DNA of 47,799 nucleotides from CAWULT01 sp963923455 (lineage in GTDB: Bacteria; Acidobacteriota; Vicinamibacteria; Vicinamibacterales; UBA2999), in assembly GCA_963923455.1 (NCBI GenBank), contig CAWULT010000025.1:1-47799 (forward strand), in the 5' to 3' direction. Under the pieces are notes generated by a model. That model saw only the letters and a list, made by a program, of their open reading frames with translations. It made no database searches and was not told the DNA's origin. Made by a program: the position numbers and the translations under genes. Below are positions 32,187 through 40,032 of the stretch, in pieces. Each line of letters begins with the position of its first letter. The first letter of the stretch is position 1.

Positions 32187-32936
32187 TCAGTCCTCGGGGC
32201 GCGGCGCGGCGCGCTCGGTGGCCTTGACCAGCCGCTTCACCTCGTCGAGCGTCAGGTCGCGCCACTGCCCGGGCTTAAGGCGACGGTCCGTGATGGGACC
32301 GATGCGGGTCCGCTTCAACTGGCCGACGGGATGGCCCACGGCCTCGCACATCCGCCGCACCTGGCGGTTGCGCCCTTCCTTGATCGTCAGCAGCACGACG
32401 CCATCGTGGTCGCGCCGTCCGGCGTTGACCAGGACCGCCTCGGCGGGGCGGGTGCGTCGGCCATCGAGCGGGATGCCCGTGCGCAGGCGTTCGAGGTCGT
32501 CGTCGTCCGGCATGCCGGCGACGTGGGCCTCGTAGGTGCGCTCGATGCCGTGGCGCGGGTGCGTGAGCCGCGCCGCCAGGTCGCCGTCGTTGGTGAGCAG
32601 GAGCAGCCCTTCGGTGTCGTAGTCGAGGCGGCCAACCGGATACACGTACTCGCGGACGCCGTGCAGGAGGTCGATCACGGTGCGCCTGCGCTTCTCGTCC
32701 TGTCGGGTCGTCACGTAGCCGGCCGGCTTGTTGAGCAGGATGTAGCGCTTGCGCTCGGCGGTCTTGACGCGCCGGCCGTCGACCCGAATGTCGTCGGTCT
32801 CCGCGTCCGCCTTGGTGCCCATCTCCCGGACCGTGCGGCCGTTGACGGTGACACGCCCCTCGGCGATGAGCGTCTCGGCGGCACGACGGGACGCGACCCC
32901 GGCTTGCGAGAGAACCTTCTGCAGTCGTTGTTCCAT
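32187..32936 (-). CDS. rluB: 23S rRNA pseudouridine synthase, RluB/RsuA family
   Basis: This 249-aa protein has an N-terminal S4 RNA-binding domain (EQRLQKVLSQAGVASRRAAE) and the pseudouridine synthase core with the catalytic Asp in GRLDYDTEGLLLLTNDGDLA. The length and the C-terminal EGRNRQVRRM motif fit the RsuA/RluB/RluE group; specificity for 23S position 2605 is assumed from synteny with scpAB. The ATG at 32936 gives the normal N-terminus. It is convergent with scpB. Confidence 0.93.
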   Translation of the reverse strand: MEQRLQKVLSQAGVASRRAAETLIAEGRVTVNGRTVREMGTKADAETDDIRVDGRRVKTAERKRYILLNKPAGYVTTRQDEKRRRTVIDLLHGVREYVYPVGRLDYDTEGLLLLTNDGDLAARLTHPRHGIERTYEAHVAGMPDDDDLERLRTGIPLDGRRTRPAEAVLVNAGRRDHDGVVLLTIKEGRNRQVRRMCEAVGHPVGQLKRTRIGPITDRRLKPGQWRDLTLDEVKRLVKATERAAPRPED

Positions 32937-33073
32937 GGATGCTCGGCGTGCCCGGCGCGGGAGTATCCTTGGCGCCGTCTCAATTGTACGGGCAGACCCC
33001 GATCGGCCGGACACCGCACGCCGCCAGCATCGCCCGAATGCGGCCAGGCGTGCCCGCTTCACGAGGAGACGCC

Positions 33074-33544
33074 ATGACCGCCGCCGCGACCCGACGCGCC
33101 CGACGCTCCGCTCTTGCCGCTGTGATTGCCCTGCTGGTTGCGCCCGCGAGCCTCTCGGCGCAGCTGGACCGGTCGGCCGTGGACTTCGTCCGTCCGCAGG
33201 ACATCAAGTGGGTGCGGAACGCCGCGGGCACGCAGGAGACCGCCGTGCTGTTCGGCGACCCGGAGAAGGAAGGCCCGTACGTCATCCGGCTGCGGTGGCT
33301 GCCGGGGAACATGAGCCGGCCGCACTTCCACAAGAACGACCGGTTCTTCGTGGTGATCTCCGGCACCTGGTGGCTCGGGTCGGGGGAGACGTTCGCTCCG
33401 GACAAGACCGTACCGGTGACGGCCGGCACCTACGTCTACCACCGCGCGGGCAAGGTGCACTACGACGGCGCCAAGGATCAGGAGACCGTCATCCAGGTGT
33501 GGGGGATGGGCCCGGCGACGTCGATTCCCGCGGAGAGGAAGTAG
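33074..33544 (+). CDS. Exported single-cupin protein
   Basis: This 156-aa protein has a signal peptide (ALAAVIALLVAPASLSAQ) and one cupin domain. The first metal-binding motif is visible as RPHFHKNDRFFVVISG and a weaker second motif as YVYHRAGKVHYDGA. GAGGAGA precedes the ATG. No enzyme activity can be assigned. It lies divergent from rluB within the core block. Confidence 0.82.
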   Translation: MTAAATRRARRSALAAVIALLVAPASLSAQLDRSAVDFVRPQDIKWVRNAAGTQETAVLFGDPEKEGPYVIRLRWLPGNMSRPHFHKNDRFFVVISGTWWLGSGETFAPDKTVPVTAGTYVYHRAGKVHYDGAKDQETVIQVWGMGPATSIPAERK

Positions 33545-33557
33545 CGGCCGCGAGGCC

Positions 33558-34727
33558 TCAGCGGCGCAGCAGGTCGGCCCAGAAGGCGATGAGCCGCCAG
33601 GCCTCGAACAGGTCCGACCCGCGGTCGAGTTCCGCGTGCGTGATGATGGCGCTGAGCAGCACGCGCACGTGCGCCCCCTTGGCACGCAGGGCCTCGGCCA
33701 GCACGGCCGACTCGGTGGGGGGAATCACCGTGTCTTCGTTGCCGTGCAGCAGGAACACAGGGGCGGTCGGTGGAGTGGCACGGGCGGGCGAGAGCGCCGG
33801 ATCGTCGGCGCCGAGCTGATTCAGGTACGGCACCAGCACCGGCCCGAGCTTGCCGACCGCGCGGTCGTTGACGTAGCCCATGTACGTGCGGGAGGGCTCT
33901 GGCATCCCGTCGGCCATCTCGCGTGCCTTCGCGAACGTGGCCAGCGCCTGCTCCTGGCTGACGAGCGTCAGCTGCGAGGCCAGCAGGAACGTGCGGATGC
34001 CCTCGCGGAGCTGGGCGACCTGGTCCGGGGGCACGACGCCTCGGTCCGCGAGGCCGTGCAGGATCACCGCGACGCCGTAGTCGTGCGGCGGGTGCACCTC
34101 GATCCCCGGCACGACGGCGGCTTCGCCCGTCGCCAGGTACTTCATCACCCGCGGCAGGTCGCCGTGCCCGCCGAACGACAGCACGAAGGCCACCTTGTCG
34201 CGGATCGACGGCCGGCCGGCGGCCGACGTCGACAGCCCCCCGGCGAAGCTGATGCCGGCGATGCCGACGCGCCCGTCGGGGGCCAGGTCCCGGCGCGCGG
34301 CCATCCAGCCCACCGCGTCCTCGATGACGTCGGTGGCCCGCGGCGTGATGCGGTAGTTCTGGAGGTCCGGCAGCGCCATCGTCATGATGACGTAGCCGCT
34401 CGCCGCCAGGTCCTTCGCCAGCGCGGTCAGCCGCGGCTCCTGGATGCCCATCGAGTGGATGCCGGGGATCAGGAGAATCGTGCGCGCGACGGCGCCCTGC
34501 GGGCGATAGAAGCGCGCCGGCACGCCGCCGTACCGCGTCGGCACCGTGTGGGGCGACTCCTCGGTGATGGGATACGCGTGGTCCTTGGCGATCTGCCCGG
34601 CGGTGCCCCCGACGTGCGCCACCCGCAGCAAGAGCGAGACGGCCGTGACGTAGGGAACCGCGGCGTAGCCGACGCCGGCCAGCGCCGCGAGGGCGATGGC
34701 GGGGAAGAGGAGGCGTTTGCGAGGCAC
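33558..34727 (-). CDS. Alpha/beta-hydrolase with an N-terminal signal or anchor
   Basis: This 389-aa protein has an N-terminal hydrophobic stretch (LLFPAIALAALAGVGYAAVP). The hydrolase fold follows with nucleophile motif GISFAGG (Ser near residue 168), a strand with oxyanion region LLIPGIHSMG, the acid in LHGNEDTVIPP, and a C-terminal His (THAELDRG). Substrate is unknown. The GTG start at 34727 lies ten bases after a TACAAT -10 element on the same strand, so its mRNA may be nearly leaderless. It is divergent from cmk. Confidence 0.85.
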   Translation of the reverse strand: MPRKRLLFPAIALAALAGVGYAAVPYVTAVSLLLRVAHVGGTAGQIAKDHAYPITEESPHTVPTRYGGVPARFYRPQGAVARTILLIPGIHSMGIQEPRLTALAKDLAASGYVIMTMALPDLQNYRITPRATDVIEDAVGWMAARRDLAPDGRVGIAGISFAGGLSTSAAGRPSIRDKVAFVLSFGGHGDLPRVMKYLATGEAAVVPGIEVHPPHDYGVAVILHGLADRGVVPPDQVAQLREGIRTFLLASQLTLVSQEQALATFAKAREMADGMPEPSRTYMGYVNDRAVGKLGPVLVPYLNQLGADDPALSPARATPPTAPVFLLHGNEDTVIPPTESAVLAEALRAKGAHVRVLLSAIITHAELDRGSDLFEAWRLIAFWADLLRR

Positions 34728-34736
34728 CGGCGAGGG

Positions 34737-34787
34737 ATTGTAGCGCGCGGGGACGCTCGTGGAGCACTCTTCGTCGCGTGCTATGCT
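34737..34787. promoter_or_regulatory. Divergent -10 elements of the hydrolase and cmk genes
   Basis: The minus strand carries TACAAT (34742-34737), placing the hydrolase transcript start about three bases before its GTG. The plus strand carries an extended -10, TGCTATGCT (34779-34787), placing the cmk start near 34794, 11 bases before its ATG. Neither has a clear -35, and neither gene has a visible ribosome-binding site. Confidence 0.4.
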
Positions 34788-34804
34788 GACCAGCTGTCAC
34801 CCCC

Positions 34805-35482
34805 ATGAAGCCGCTCATCATCGCGATCGACGGCCCTTCCGGCGCAGGCAAGGGCACCATCTCCCGCACCATCTCCCAGCAGCTCGGCTACCGCCACGTC
34901 GACACGGGCGCGATGTACCGCGCGGTCGGCTGGAAGGCCGTGCAGGACGGGCTGGCGCTGGATGACGAGGCCGCCATGGTGGCGCTGGCGGAGCGGGCAA
35001 CGATCGTGGTCGAGGGCGGCGTGGTGGCCATCGACGGCCACGACGTCACGCGGGCGATTCGGACGCCGGAGATGGACAAGACGGCGGCGGCCGTGGCCCG
35101 GTTGCCGAAGTTGCGCGAGGTGCTCGTGGCGCGGCAGCGCGCGCTCGGCGCGGCGGGCGGCGTGGTGATGGAAGGCCGCGACATCACGACGGTGGTGTTC
35201 CCGAACGCGGACCTGAAGATCTACCTCGACGCCTCGGCCGAGGAGCGCGCGCGGCGCCGGCTCAACGACGCCGCTCATGCCAGCGCCGGCCAGGGCGAGG
35301 CCGCCGTGGCCGCGGCGATCGCGGCACGCGACAAGTCCGACTCGACGCGCTCGGCCTCGCCGCTCACAGTGGCGCGGGACGCGGCCTATATCGATACGAC
35401 GGGGCTGCCGATCGAGGCCGTCGTCGCGCGGGTCATGGCGCTCGTGCGTGAGCGGCTCGCGACGGGCGCGCAGTCCCGCTGA
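34805..35482 (+). CDS. cmk: Cytidylate kinase
   Basis: This 225-aa (d)CMP kinase has the P-loop IAIDGPSGAGKGTIS, the CMP-binding DTGAMYRAVGW, the GRDITTVVFPNADLKIYLDA strand and the SxSPLTVARDAAYIDTT-like segment (SASPLTVARDAAYIDTTGLP). In many bacteria rpsA follows cmk directly; here almost 9 kb lie between them. Confidence 0.97.
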   Translation: MKPLIIAIDGPSGAGKGTISRTISQQLGYRHVDTGAMYRAVGWKAVQDGLALDDEAAMVALAERATIVVEGGVVAIDGHDVTRAIRTPEMDKTAAAVARLPKLREVLVARQRALGAAGGVVMEGRDITTVVFPNADLKIYLDASAEERARRRLNDAAHASAGQGEAAVAAAIAARDKSDSTRSASPLTVARDAAYIDTTGLPIEAVVARVMALVRERLATGAQSR

Positions 35483-35520
35483 AGACGTCGAGCGCGTGGC
35501 GCGCGACGCGCGCGCAGGGG

Positions 35521-36090
35521 TCAGGATCTTCGTGGCCAGCCGGTCTCGAGCATGCCGACGATCTCTTCCACGCGCCTGGCCCGCGTCTCGGCCTTCTTCG
35601 CGTTCCACAGGTGGTAGAGGAGCTGCTTCTTCTGCGTCGGCCGGAGGGCGTCCCATGCCCGCCGGGCCGCGGCGCTCGCCTCGATGGCGCGGCCCAGTTC
35701 CTGGGGCGTCGTCAGCGTGTCCACGTGGTCGAGTTCGTTCCAGGTGCCGGTCTTCTTCGCCAGCGTGATGAGCGCGAGGCCGGCCGCCGTCATCTGGCCC
35801 GCCCCGAGTAGCCTGGCCACGCGCTCCTTGTTGAGGGCCGACCAGGCGCTCTTCGGCTTGCGTGGCGTGAAGACCTGCATGTAGAGCCGGTCGTCGATGG
35901 GGTTGATCTTGCTGTCGATCCACCCGAAGCACAGGGCTTCTTCGACGGCGTCGTTGTAGCTGAGCGACGGGATGTTCGTGTGTTTCTTGGCGTAGACGAG
36001 CCACACGCCGGTCGAGCGGTGATGGTTCCGCTGAAGCCACGCGCGCCACGCGCGCCGTGACCTGGGCTGCAGGCGGGGGTAGTCTGGCAT
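35521..36090 (-). CDS. YdeI/OmpD-associated family protein
   Basis: This 189-aa cytoplasmic protein of the YdeI family has the typical N-terminal segment RAWLQRNHHRSTGVWLVYAKK, then EALCFGWIDSK and RLYMQVFTPRKPKSAWS. The C-terminal half carries the helical TPQELGRAIEASAAAR and the usual YHLWNAKKAETRARRV ending. Biochemical function is not established. The ATG at 36090 matches the family start; the frame opens further upstream. Confidence 0.87.
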   Translation of the reverse strand: MPDYPRLQPRSRRAWRAWLQRNHHRSTGVWLVYAKKHTNIPSLSYNDAVEEALCFGWIDSKINPIDDRLYMQVFTPRKPKSAWSALNKERVARLLGAGQMTAAGLALITLAKKTGTWNELDHVDTLTTPQELGRAIEASAAARRAWDALRPTQKKQLLYHLWNAKKAETRARRVEEIVGMLETGWPRRS

Positions 36091-36204
36091 CGTCGGAGAC
36101 GGCGGACCCGATCGGCCCGCCGTGCGTGTGAGCCGACGAGGCTGTTGCGGTGAGGTGGCGGGCGGCACCCGCACCGTGCCGCGCCGGCAGGCTCAGGCCG
36201 CGGC

Positions 36205-37017
36205 TCAGCGCTCGTCGAAGTCCTCGGACGACTCCGGGTCCAACTCCCAGCGATGCTCGTCCCGCTCGGTCAGCTTGCCCTCGGTATCCAGTTCCTCTTC
36301 CGTCTCGTAGTCGAGCCCGAGCGCGTGGCCGATCTCGTCGACGACGTCCTGATCCGGCGTGGGGTTGTCGCCGCCTGGCGCCTCCTCGCCGCTGCTCTCG
36401 GCCGACTCCCAATCGGCGTCGACGTCGCCGGCCGTCAACTCCGGGCTGGTGTCGTGATGACGCCGGATGCGGTTCGCGAGGCCCTTCCCGCCCGAGCGCG
36501 CCGCGGAGGCGGATGCGGTGTGGTCCAGGTCGAGTGACGAAGGCGGGGTCGGCACCACGTCGTCGTCCGCGACCGTCCGGCGTTCGCGGACGATGCGTGC
36601 GACGTGGGTGCCGGTCACCTGTTCGCTGGCCTTCTTCGGCCGCGCCGCCCTGGCCCTGGAGGCCGCCTTGGGTGCCGCCTTTGCCGCGGGCCTGGCGACG
36701 GCGACCACCTTCTTCGGCGCTGGCTTCCGCGCGGCGACCTTCGGTGCCGCCGCAGCCTTTGCGGCCCTGGCCGCTGCCGGCTTCGCAGCCTTCTTGAGAG
36801 GCCGCTTCGGCGCGGCCTTGGCAGTCCGCGCGGGGCTCTTCCTGGCCTTGGCCTTGCCGGCCCTGGAGGCCGTCGCGGCCGGCCGCTTGCTCGCGGCTCG
36901 CTTGGCGCTCTTGCGCGCCGCAGGCTTGCGAGCGGTCTTCGCTCGAGTGCCGGCAGTGGCTTTCGCGCGGCGGGTCGTGGTGGCCTTCCGCTTCGGGGCG
37001 GCCTTCCGTTTGGCCAT
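36205..37017 (-). CDS. Histone H1-like basic tail fused to a DUF6335-like domain
   Basis: This 270-aa two-part protein has about 130 N-terminal residues almost entirely Lys, Arg, Ala and Pro in repeats such as KAAPKR and KPAARK, like the tails of bacterial H1 homologues that bind DNA. The C-terminal part (about 180-270) is acidic and resembles DUF6335: SPELTAGDVDADWESAESS, then GGDNPTPDQDVVDEIGHAL and RDEHRWELDPESSEDF. AAAGGAG precedes the ATG. It is divergent from the lig operon and shares its promoter region. Nucleoid binding is inferred from composition. Confidence 0.8.
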   Translation of the reverse strand: MAKRKAAPKRKATTTRRAKATAGTRAKTARKPAARKSAKRAASKRPAATASRAGKAKARKSPARTAKAAPKRPLKKAAKPAAARAAKAAAAPKVAARKPAPKKVVAVARPAAKAAPKAASRARAARPKKASEQVTGTHVARIVRERRTVADDDVVPTPPSSLDLDHTASASAARSGGKGLANRIRRHHDTSPELTAGDVDADWESAESSGEEAPGGDNPTPDQDVVDEIGHALGLDYETEEELDTEGKLTERDEHRWELDPESSEDFDER

Positions 37018-37038
37018 GGCGGTGCTCCTTTGGCTACC

Positions 37039-37066
37039 TTGACAGTGTCACGTAAGCGACGATAAT
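37039..37066 (+). promoter_or_regulatory. Promoter of the lig operon (copy 1 of a duplicated promoter-leader)
   Basis: TTGACA (37039-37044), a 16-base spacer and GATAAT (37061-37066) form a near-consensus promoter. An inverted repeat CGATAA...TTATCG (37060-37065, 37075-37080) brackets the predicted start near 37073. The sequence around it (37037-37082) closely matches that of the rpsA promoter at 44327-44372. Confidence 0.75.
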
Positions 37067-37329
37067 TCTAGGGCTTATCGGCCGGGATGCGGGCGCGGCG
37101 CGAGGGTGCAGCCGGCCCGCGTGCCGTTACCCAAGGCCCTTATAGCGCGGGGGGCCGGTCCCTGCAACCAAAACCGGCGTTGCCAGGGGACCTGTTCGTT
37201 CCGGCCCCGCCCGGTTGCCGCCGTTCACGCCACGATGCCCATCGCCATTGCCAGCCCGCTGCCGCCACGCCCGAGAACCCAGGGCGGCGAGGTCGTGGCG
37301 CCGCGTGTCGTCGCGAGAGGATCCAGACC
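37067..37329 (+). other. Long 5' leader of ligJ containing the shared 32-nt element
   Basis: These 263 bases hold no gene I can defend. At 37146-37177 lies a G/C-rich element shared with the rpsA leader (28 of 32 positions identical). It can form a hairpin CCGGT/ACCGG. A longer alternative pairs GGTCCC...CAAC (37157-37168) with GTTG...GGGACC (37179-37192). A 32-codon frame (37235-37333) ends by overlapping the ligJ start codon as TTGA, but it has no ribosome-binding site and may be chance. Confidence 0.5.
37146..37177 (+). repeat. Shared leader element, copy 1 (upstream of ligJ)
   Basis: This 32-base element starts CGCGGGGGGCCGGTCCC and ends AAACCGG. It lies 80 bases after the -10 of its promoter. 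Copy 2 is at 44439-44470, 81 bases after its -10, with four differences, all in the middle loop region. Confidence 0.75.
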
Positions 37330-38385
37330 TTGATCATCGACTGTCACGGGCACTACACCACGGCGCCGAAAGCGCTCGAAGACTGGCGCAATCGTCAGAT
37401 CGCCAGCCTGAAGGATCCGTCCCTCGCGCCGAGCGCGGCCGACCTGCGCATCAGCGACGACGACCTGCGCCACAGCATCGAGACGAACCAGCTCCGGCAG
37501 ATGCGCGAGCGGGGCAGCGACCTGACGATCTTCTCGCCGCGGGCCAGCTTCATGGCGCACCACATCGGCGACTTCCAGACCAGCGCGGCGTGGGCCTCCA
37601 TCTGCAACGAGCTGTGCTACCGGGTGTCGCAGCTGTTTCCCGACCACTTCATCGGGGCCGCGATGCTGCCGCAGTCGCCGGGCGTCGACCCGAAGACGTG
37701 CGTGCCCGAGCTCGAGCGGTGCGTCAGGGACTACGGCTTCGTGGCGATCAACCTGAACCCCGACCCGAGCGGCGGCAAGTGGCAGGAACCGCCGCTGACC
37801 GATCGGCACTGGTACCCGATCTACGAGAAGATGGTCGAGTACGACATCCCGGCGATGATCCACGTCAGCACGAGCTGCAACCCGGCCTTCCACACGACGG
37901 GCGCGCACTACCTGAACGCGGACACCACGGCCGTGATGCAGTGCATCCAGGGGGATCTCTTCAAGGACTTCCCGACCCTGCGGTTCGTCATCCCGCACGG
38001 CGGCGGTGCCGCGCCGTACCACTGGGGCCGGTTCCGCGGGCTGGCGCAGGAGCTGAAGAAGCCGCTCCTCACGGACCACCTGCTGAACAACGTCTTCTTC
38101 GACACGTGCGTGTATCACCAGCCGGGCATCGACCTGCTGACGCGGGTGATTCCCGTCGACAACATCCTCTTCGCGTCCGAGATGATCGGGGCCGTCAAGG
38201 GGGTGGATCCGGAAACGGGCCACAACTTCGACGACACCCGGCGCTACATCGAGGCCACGCCCCACCTGACGCCGGCGCAGCGGCAGCAGGTGTACGAGGG
38301 CAACGCCCGGCGCGTCTATCCGCGCCTCGACACCGCGCTGAAGGCGCGGCAGGCCAGCACTGCGCTCAAGGCACCGGGCAAGTGA
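37330..38385 (+). CDS. ligJ: 4-oxalomesaconate hydratase (LigJ)
   Basis: This 351-aa amidohydrolase-family enzyme hydrates 4-oxalomesaconate to 4-carboxy-4-hydroxy-2-oxoadipate in the protocatechuate 4,5-cleavage pathway. It begins IIDCHGHYTTAPKALE (metal-binding HxH) and carries ERGSDLTIFSPRASFMAHH, AAMLPQSPGVDPKTC, HVSTSCN and FASEMIGAV, all typical of LigJ. The start is TTG at 37330 with GAGAGGA about nine bases upstream; the frame is open further back but without LigJ similarity. It is first in an eight-gene operon. Confidence 0.94.
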   Translation: MIIDCHGHYTTAPKALEDWRNRQIASLKDPSLAPSAADLRISDDDLRHSIETNQLRQMRERGSDLTIFSPRASFMAHHIGDFQTSAAWASICNELCYRVSQLFPDHFIGAAMLPQSPGVDPKTCVPELERCVRDYGFVAINLNPDPSGGKWQEPPLTDRHWYPIYEKMVEYDIPAMIHVSTSCNPAFHTTGAHYLNADTTAVMQCIQGDLFKDFPTLRFVIPHGGGAAPYHWGRFRGLAQELKKPLLTDHLLNNVFFDTCVYHQPGIDLLTRVIPVDNILFASEMIGAVKGVDPETGHNFDDTRRYIEATPHLTPAQRQQVYEGNARRVYPRLDTALKARQASTALKAPGK

Positions 38386-38401
38386 GGCATCGGATTCAAC
38401 C

Positions 38402-39091
38402 ATGAGCATGAGCAACCTGGGCATCGTCAAGCGGAACATCACGCGGGCCGACAGGGCCGCGGTGGAGAAGCTGTCGCGGTTCGGCGTCGCCACCGTCCAC
38501 GAGGCGATGGGGCGCGTGGGCCTGATGAAGCAGTACATGCGCCCCGTCTACACCGGCGCGCACGTCTGCGGCACCGCGGTCACGGTGCTGCTGCACCCCG
38601 GCGACAACTGGATGATGCACGTCGTCGCCGAGCAGCTGCAGCCGGGCGACGTGGTCGTGGCAGCGGTCTCGGCCGACAGCGAGGACGGCTTCTTCGGCGA
38701 CCTGCTGGCCACCTCGTTCCGGGCGCGAGGCGCGCTCGGGCTCGTGATCGACGGTGGCGTCCGCGACGTCAAGGACCTCACCGCGATGCAGTTTCCCGTG
38801 TTCTCCCGCGCCATCAACGCCAAGGGCACCATCAAGGCGACGCTGGGGTCGGTCAACATCCCGGTGGTGTGCGCCGGCGCCTTGGTCCAGCCGGGCGACG
38901 TGGTGATCGGCGACGACGACGGCGTGGTGGTGGTGCCCGCGGCCGTCGCCCAGCAGGCGGCCGACGCCGCCGAGGCCCGCGAGAACAACGAGGCCGACAA
39001 GCGCGCGAAGCTCGCGGCCGGGGTGCTCGGCCTCGACATGTACAAGATGCGCGAGGCGCTCGAGAAGGCCGGACTGAAGTACATCGACTGA
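38402..39091 (+). CDS. ligK: 4-carboxy-4-hydroxy-2-oxoadipate aldolase (LigK, RraA fold)
   Basis: This 229-aa class II pyruvate aldolase cleaves 4-carboxy-4-hydroxy-2-oxoadipate to pyruvate and oxaloacetate, the last step of the pathway. RraA-like fold motifs are ATVHEAMGRVG near residue 30, GDNWMMHVVAEQL, GLVIDGGVRDV (substrate-binding Arg and Asp) and VVIGDDDGVVVVP. Its stop overlaps the next start by one base (TGATG). Confidence 0.94.
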   Translation: MSMSNLGIVKRNITRADRAAVEKLSRFGVATVHEAMGRVGLMKQYMRPVYTGAHVCGTAVTVLLHPGDNWMMHVVAEQLQPGDVVVAAVSADSEDGFFGDLLATSFRARGALGLVIDGGVRDVKDLTAMQFPVFSRAINAKGTIKATLGSVNIPVVCAGALVQPGDVVIGDDDGVVVVPAAVAQQAADAAEARENNEADKRAKLAAGVLGLDMYKMREALEKAGLKYID

Positions 39092-40032
39092 TGGCCGTTC
39101 CAGCCGACGCGCGGCAGTGGCACGTGGGGCTCGTCGGGTACGGCGAGGTGGGCCGGATCCTCGCCGAGGACCTGCGCGCGCAGGGCCTGCTGGTGTCGGC
39201 GTTCGATTCGACGCTGACCGTGTCGGGGCTGGCGGCGGACCAGATGCACGCGCATGCGGACCGGCACGGCGTGGGCCTCGTCGGCAGTCACGCGGGGCTC
39301 GCGACCGCGGCCGACTTCGTCGTGTCGGCCGTCACGGCCAGCCAGGCGGTGGCTGTCGCCGAGGCGTGCGCGCCCGGTCTGAACGCCGGGGCCTTCTTCC
39401 TGGACGTCAACTCCGCCTCGCCGGGGGCCAAGGGCCGCGCGGCGGCGATCGTGGACACGGCAGGCGGCCGCTACGTCGAAGGCGCCGTGATGACGTCCGT
39501 GCCCCCGTACCGGCTTCGGGTGCCGCTGCTGCTCGGAGGACCGCACGCCGAGGCGCTGCTCCCGGGGCTCGAGGCCATCGGGTTCGCGCCGAGGGTGGCG
39601 TCAGCCACGGTCGGCGTCGCGTCGGCCACGAAGATGTGCCGCAGCGTGATGATCAAGGGCCTCGAGGCGATGGTCATCGAGAGCTTCACGGCGGCGCGGG
39701 CCTATGGCGTCGAAGACCAGGTGGTCGCGTCACTGGTCGAGACGTTTCCGGGGATCGACTGGGAGCGGCAGGCCACCTACTTCTTCCAGCGGGCCATTCA
39801 GCACGGCCGTCGGCGTGCGGAGGAAGTGCGCGAGGTCGCCGTCACCGTGCGCGAGGCGGGCCTCGACCCGTGGTCGGCGTCGGGCACCGCCGCGCGGCAG
39901 GCGTGGGTGGCGGATCTGGCCGACACGGGGCTCTTCGGCCCCAGGGACGCGGCACGCACCGACTGGCGCGTCGAGGCCGACCGGATGCTGGGCGCAATCG
40001 AGACGCGCAGGGGAGCGAAGATCGCGCGATGA
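39091..40032 (+). CDS. NAD(P)-dependent dehydrogenase with a DUF1932 C-terminal domain
   Basis: This 313-aa beta-hydroxyacid-dehydrogenase-like protein has an N-terminal Rossmann fold with HVGLVGYGEVGRILAEDL (about 10-27) and a C-terminal all-helical DUF1932 domain with the conserved KMCRSVMIKGLEAMVIES. The substrate is unknown. It overlaps ligK and ligI at both ends, so it is a true operon member. It occupies a place where some lig/pmd clusters carry an accessory gene such as the 4-oxalomesaconate tautomerase, to which it is not related. Confidence 0.85.
   Translation: MAVPADARQWHVGLVGYGEVGRILAEDLRAQGLLVSAFDSTLTVSGLAADQMHAHADRHGVGLVGSHAGLATAADFVVSAVTASQAVAVAEACAPGLNAGAFFLDVNSASPGAKGRAAAIVDTAGGRYVEGAVMTSVPPYRLRVPLLLGGPHAEALLPGLEAIGFAPRVASATVGVASATKMCRSVMIKGLEAMVIESFTAARAYGVEDQVVASLVETFPGIDWERQATYFFQRAIQHGRRRAEEVREVAVTVREAGLDPWSASGTAARQAWVADLADTGLFGPRDAARTDWRVEADRMLGAIETRRGAKIAR

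Noticed and set aside
36205..37017. Low-complexity Lys/Ala region read as a DNA repeat array
   Set aside because: The repetition follows codon usage of a Lys/Ala/Arg-rich protein tail with a good start and ribosome-binding site; there is no regular unit as in a satellite or CRISPR array.
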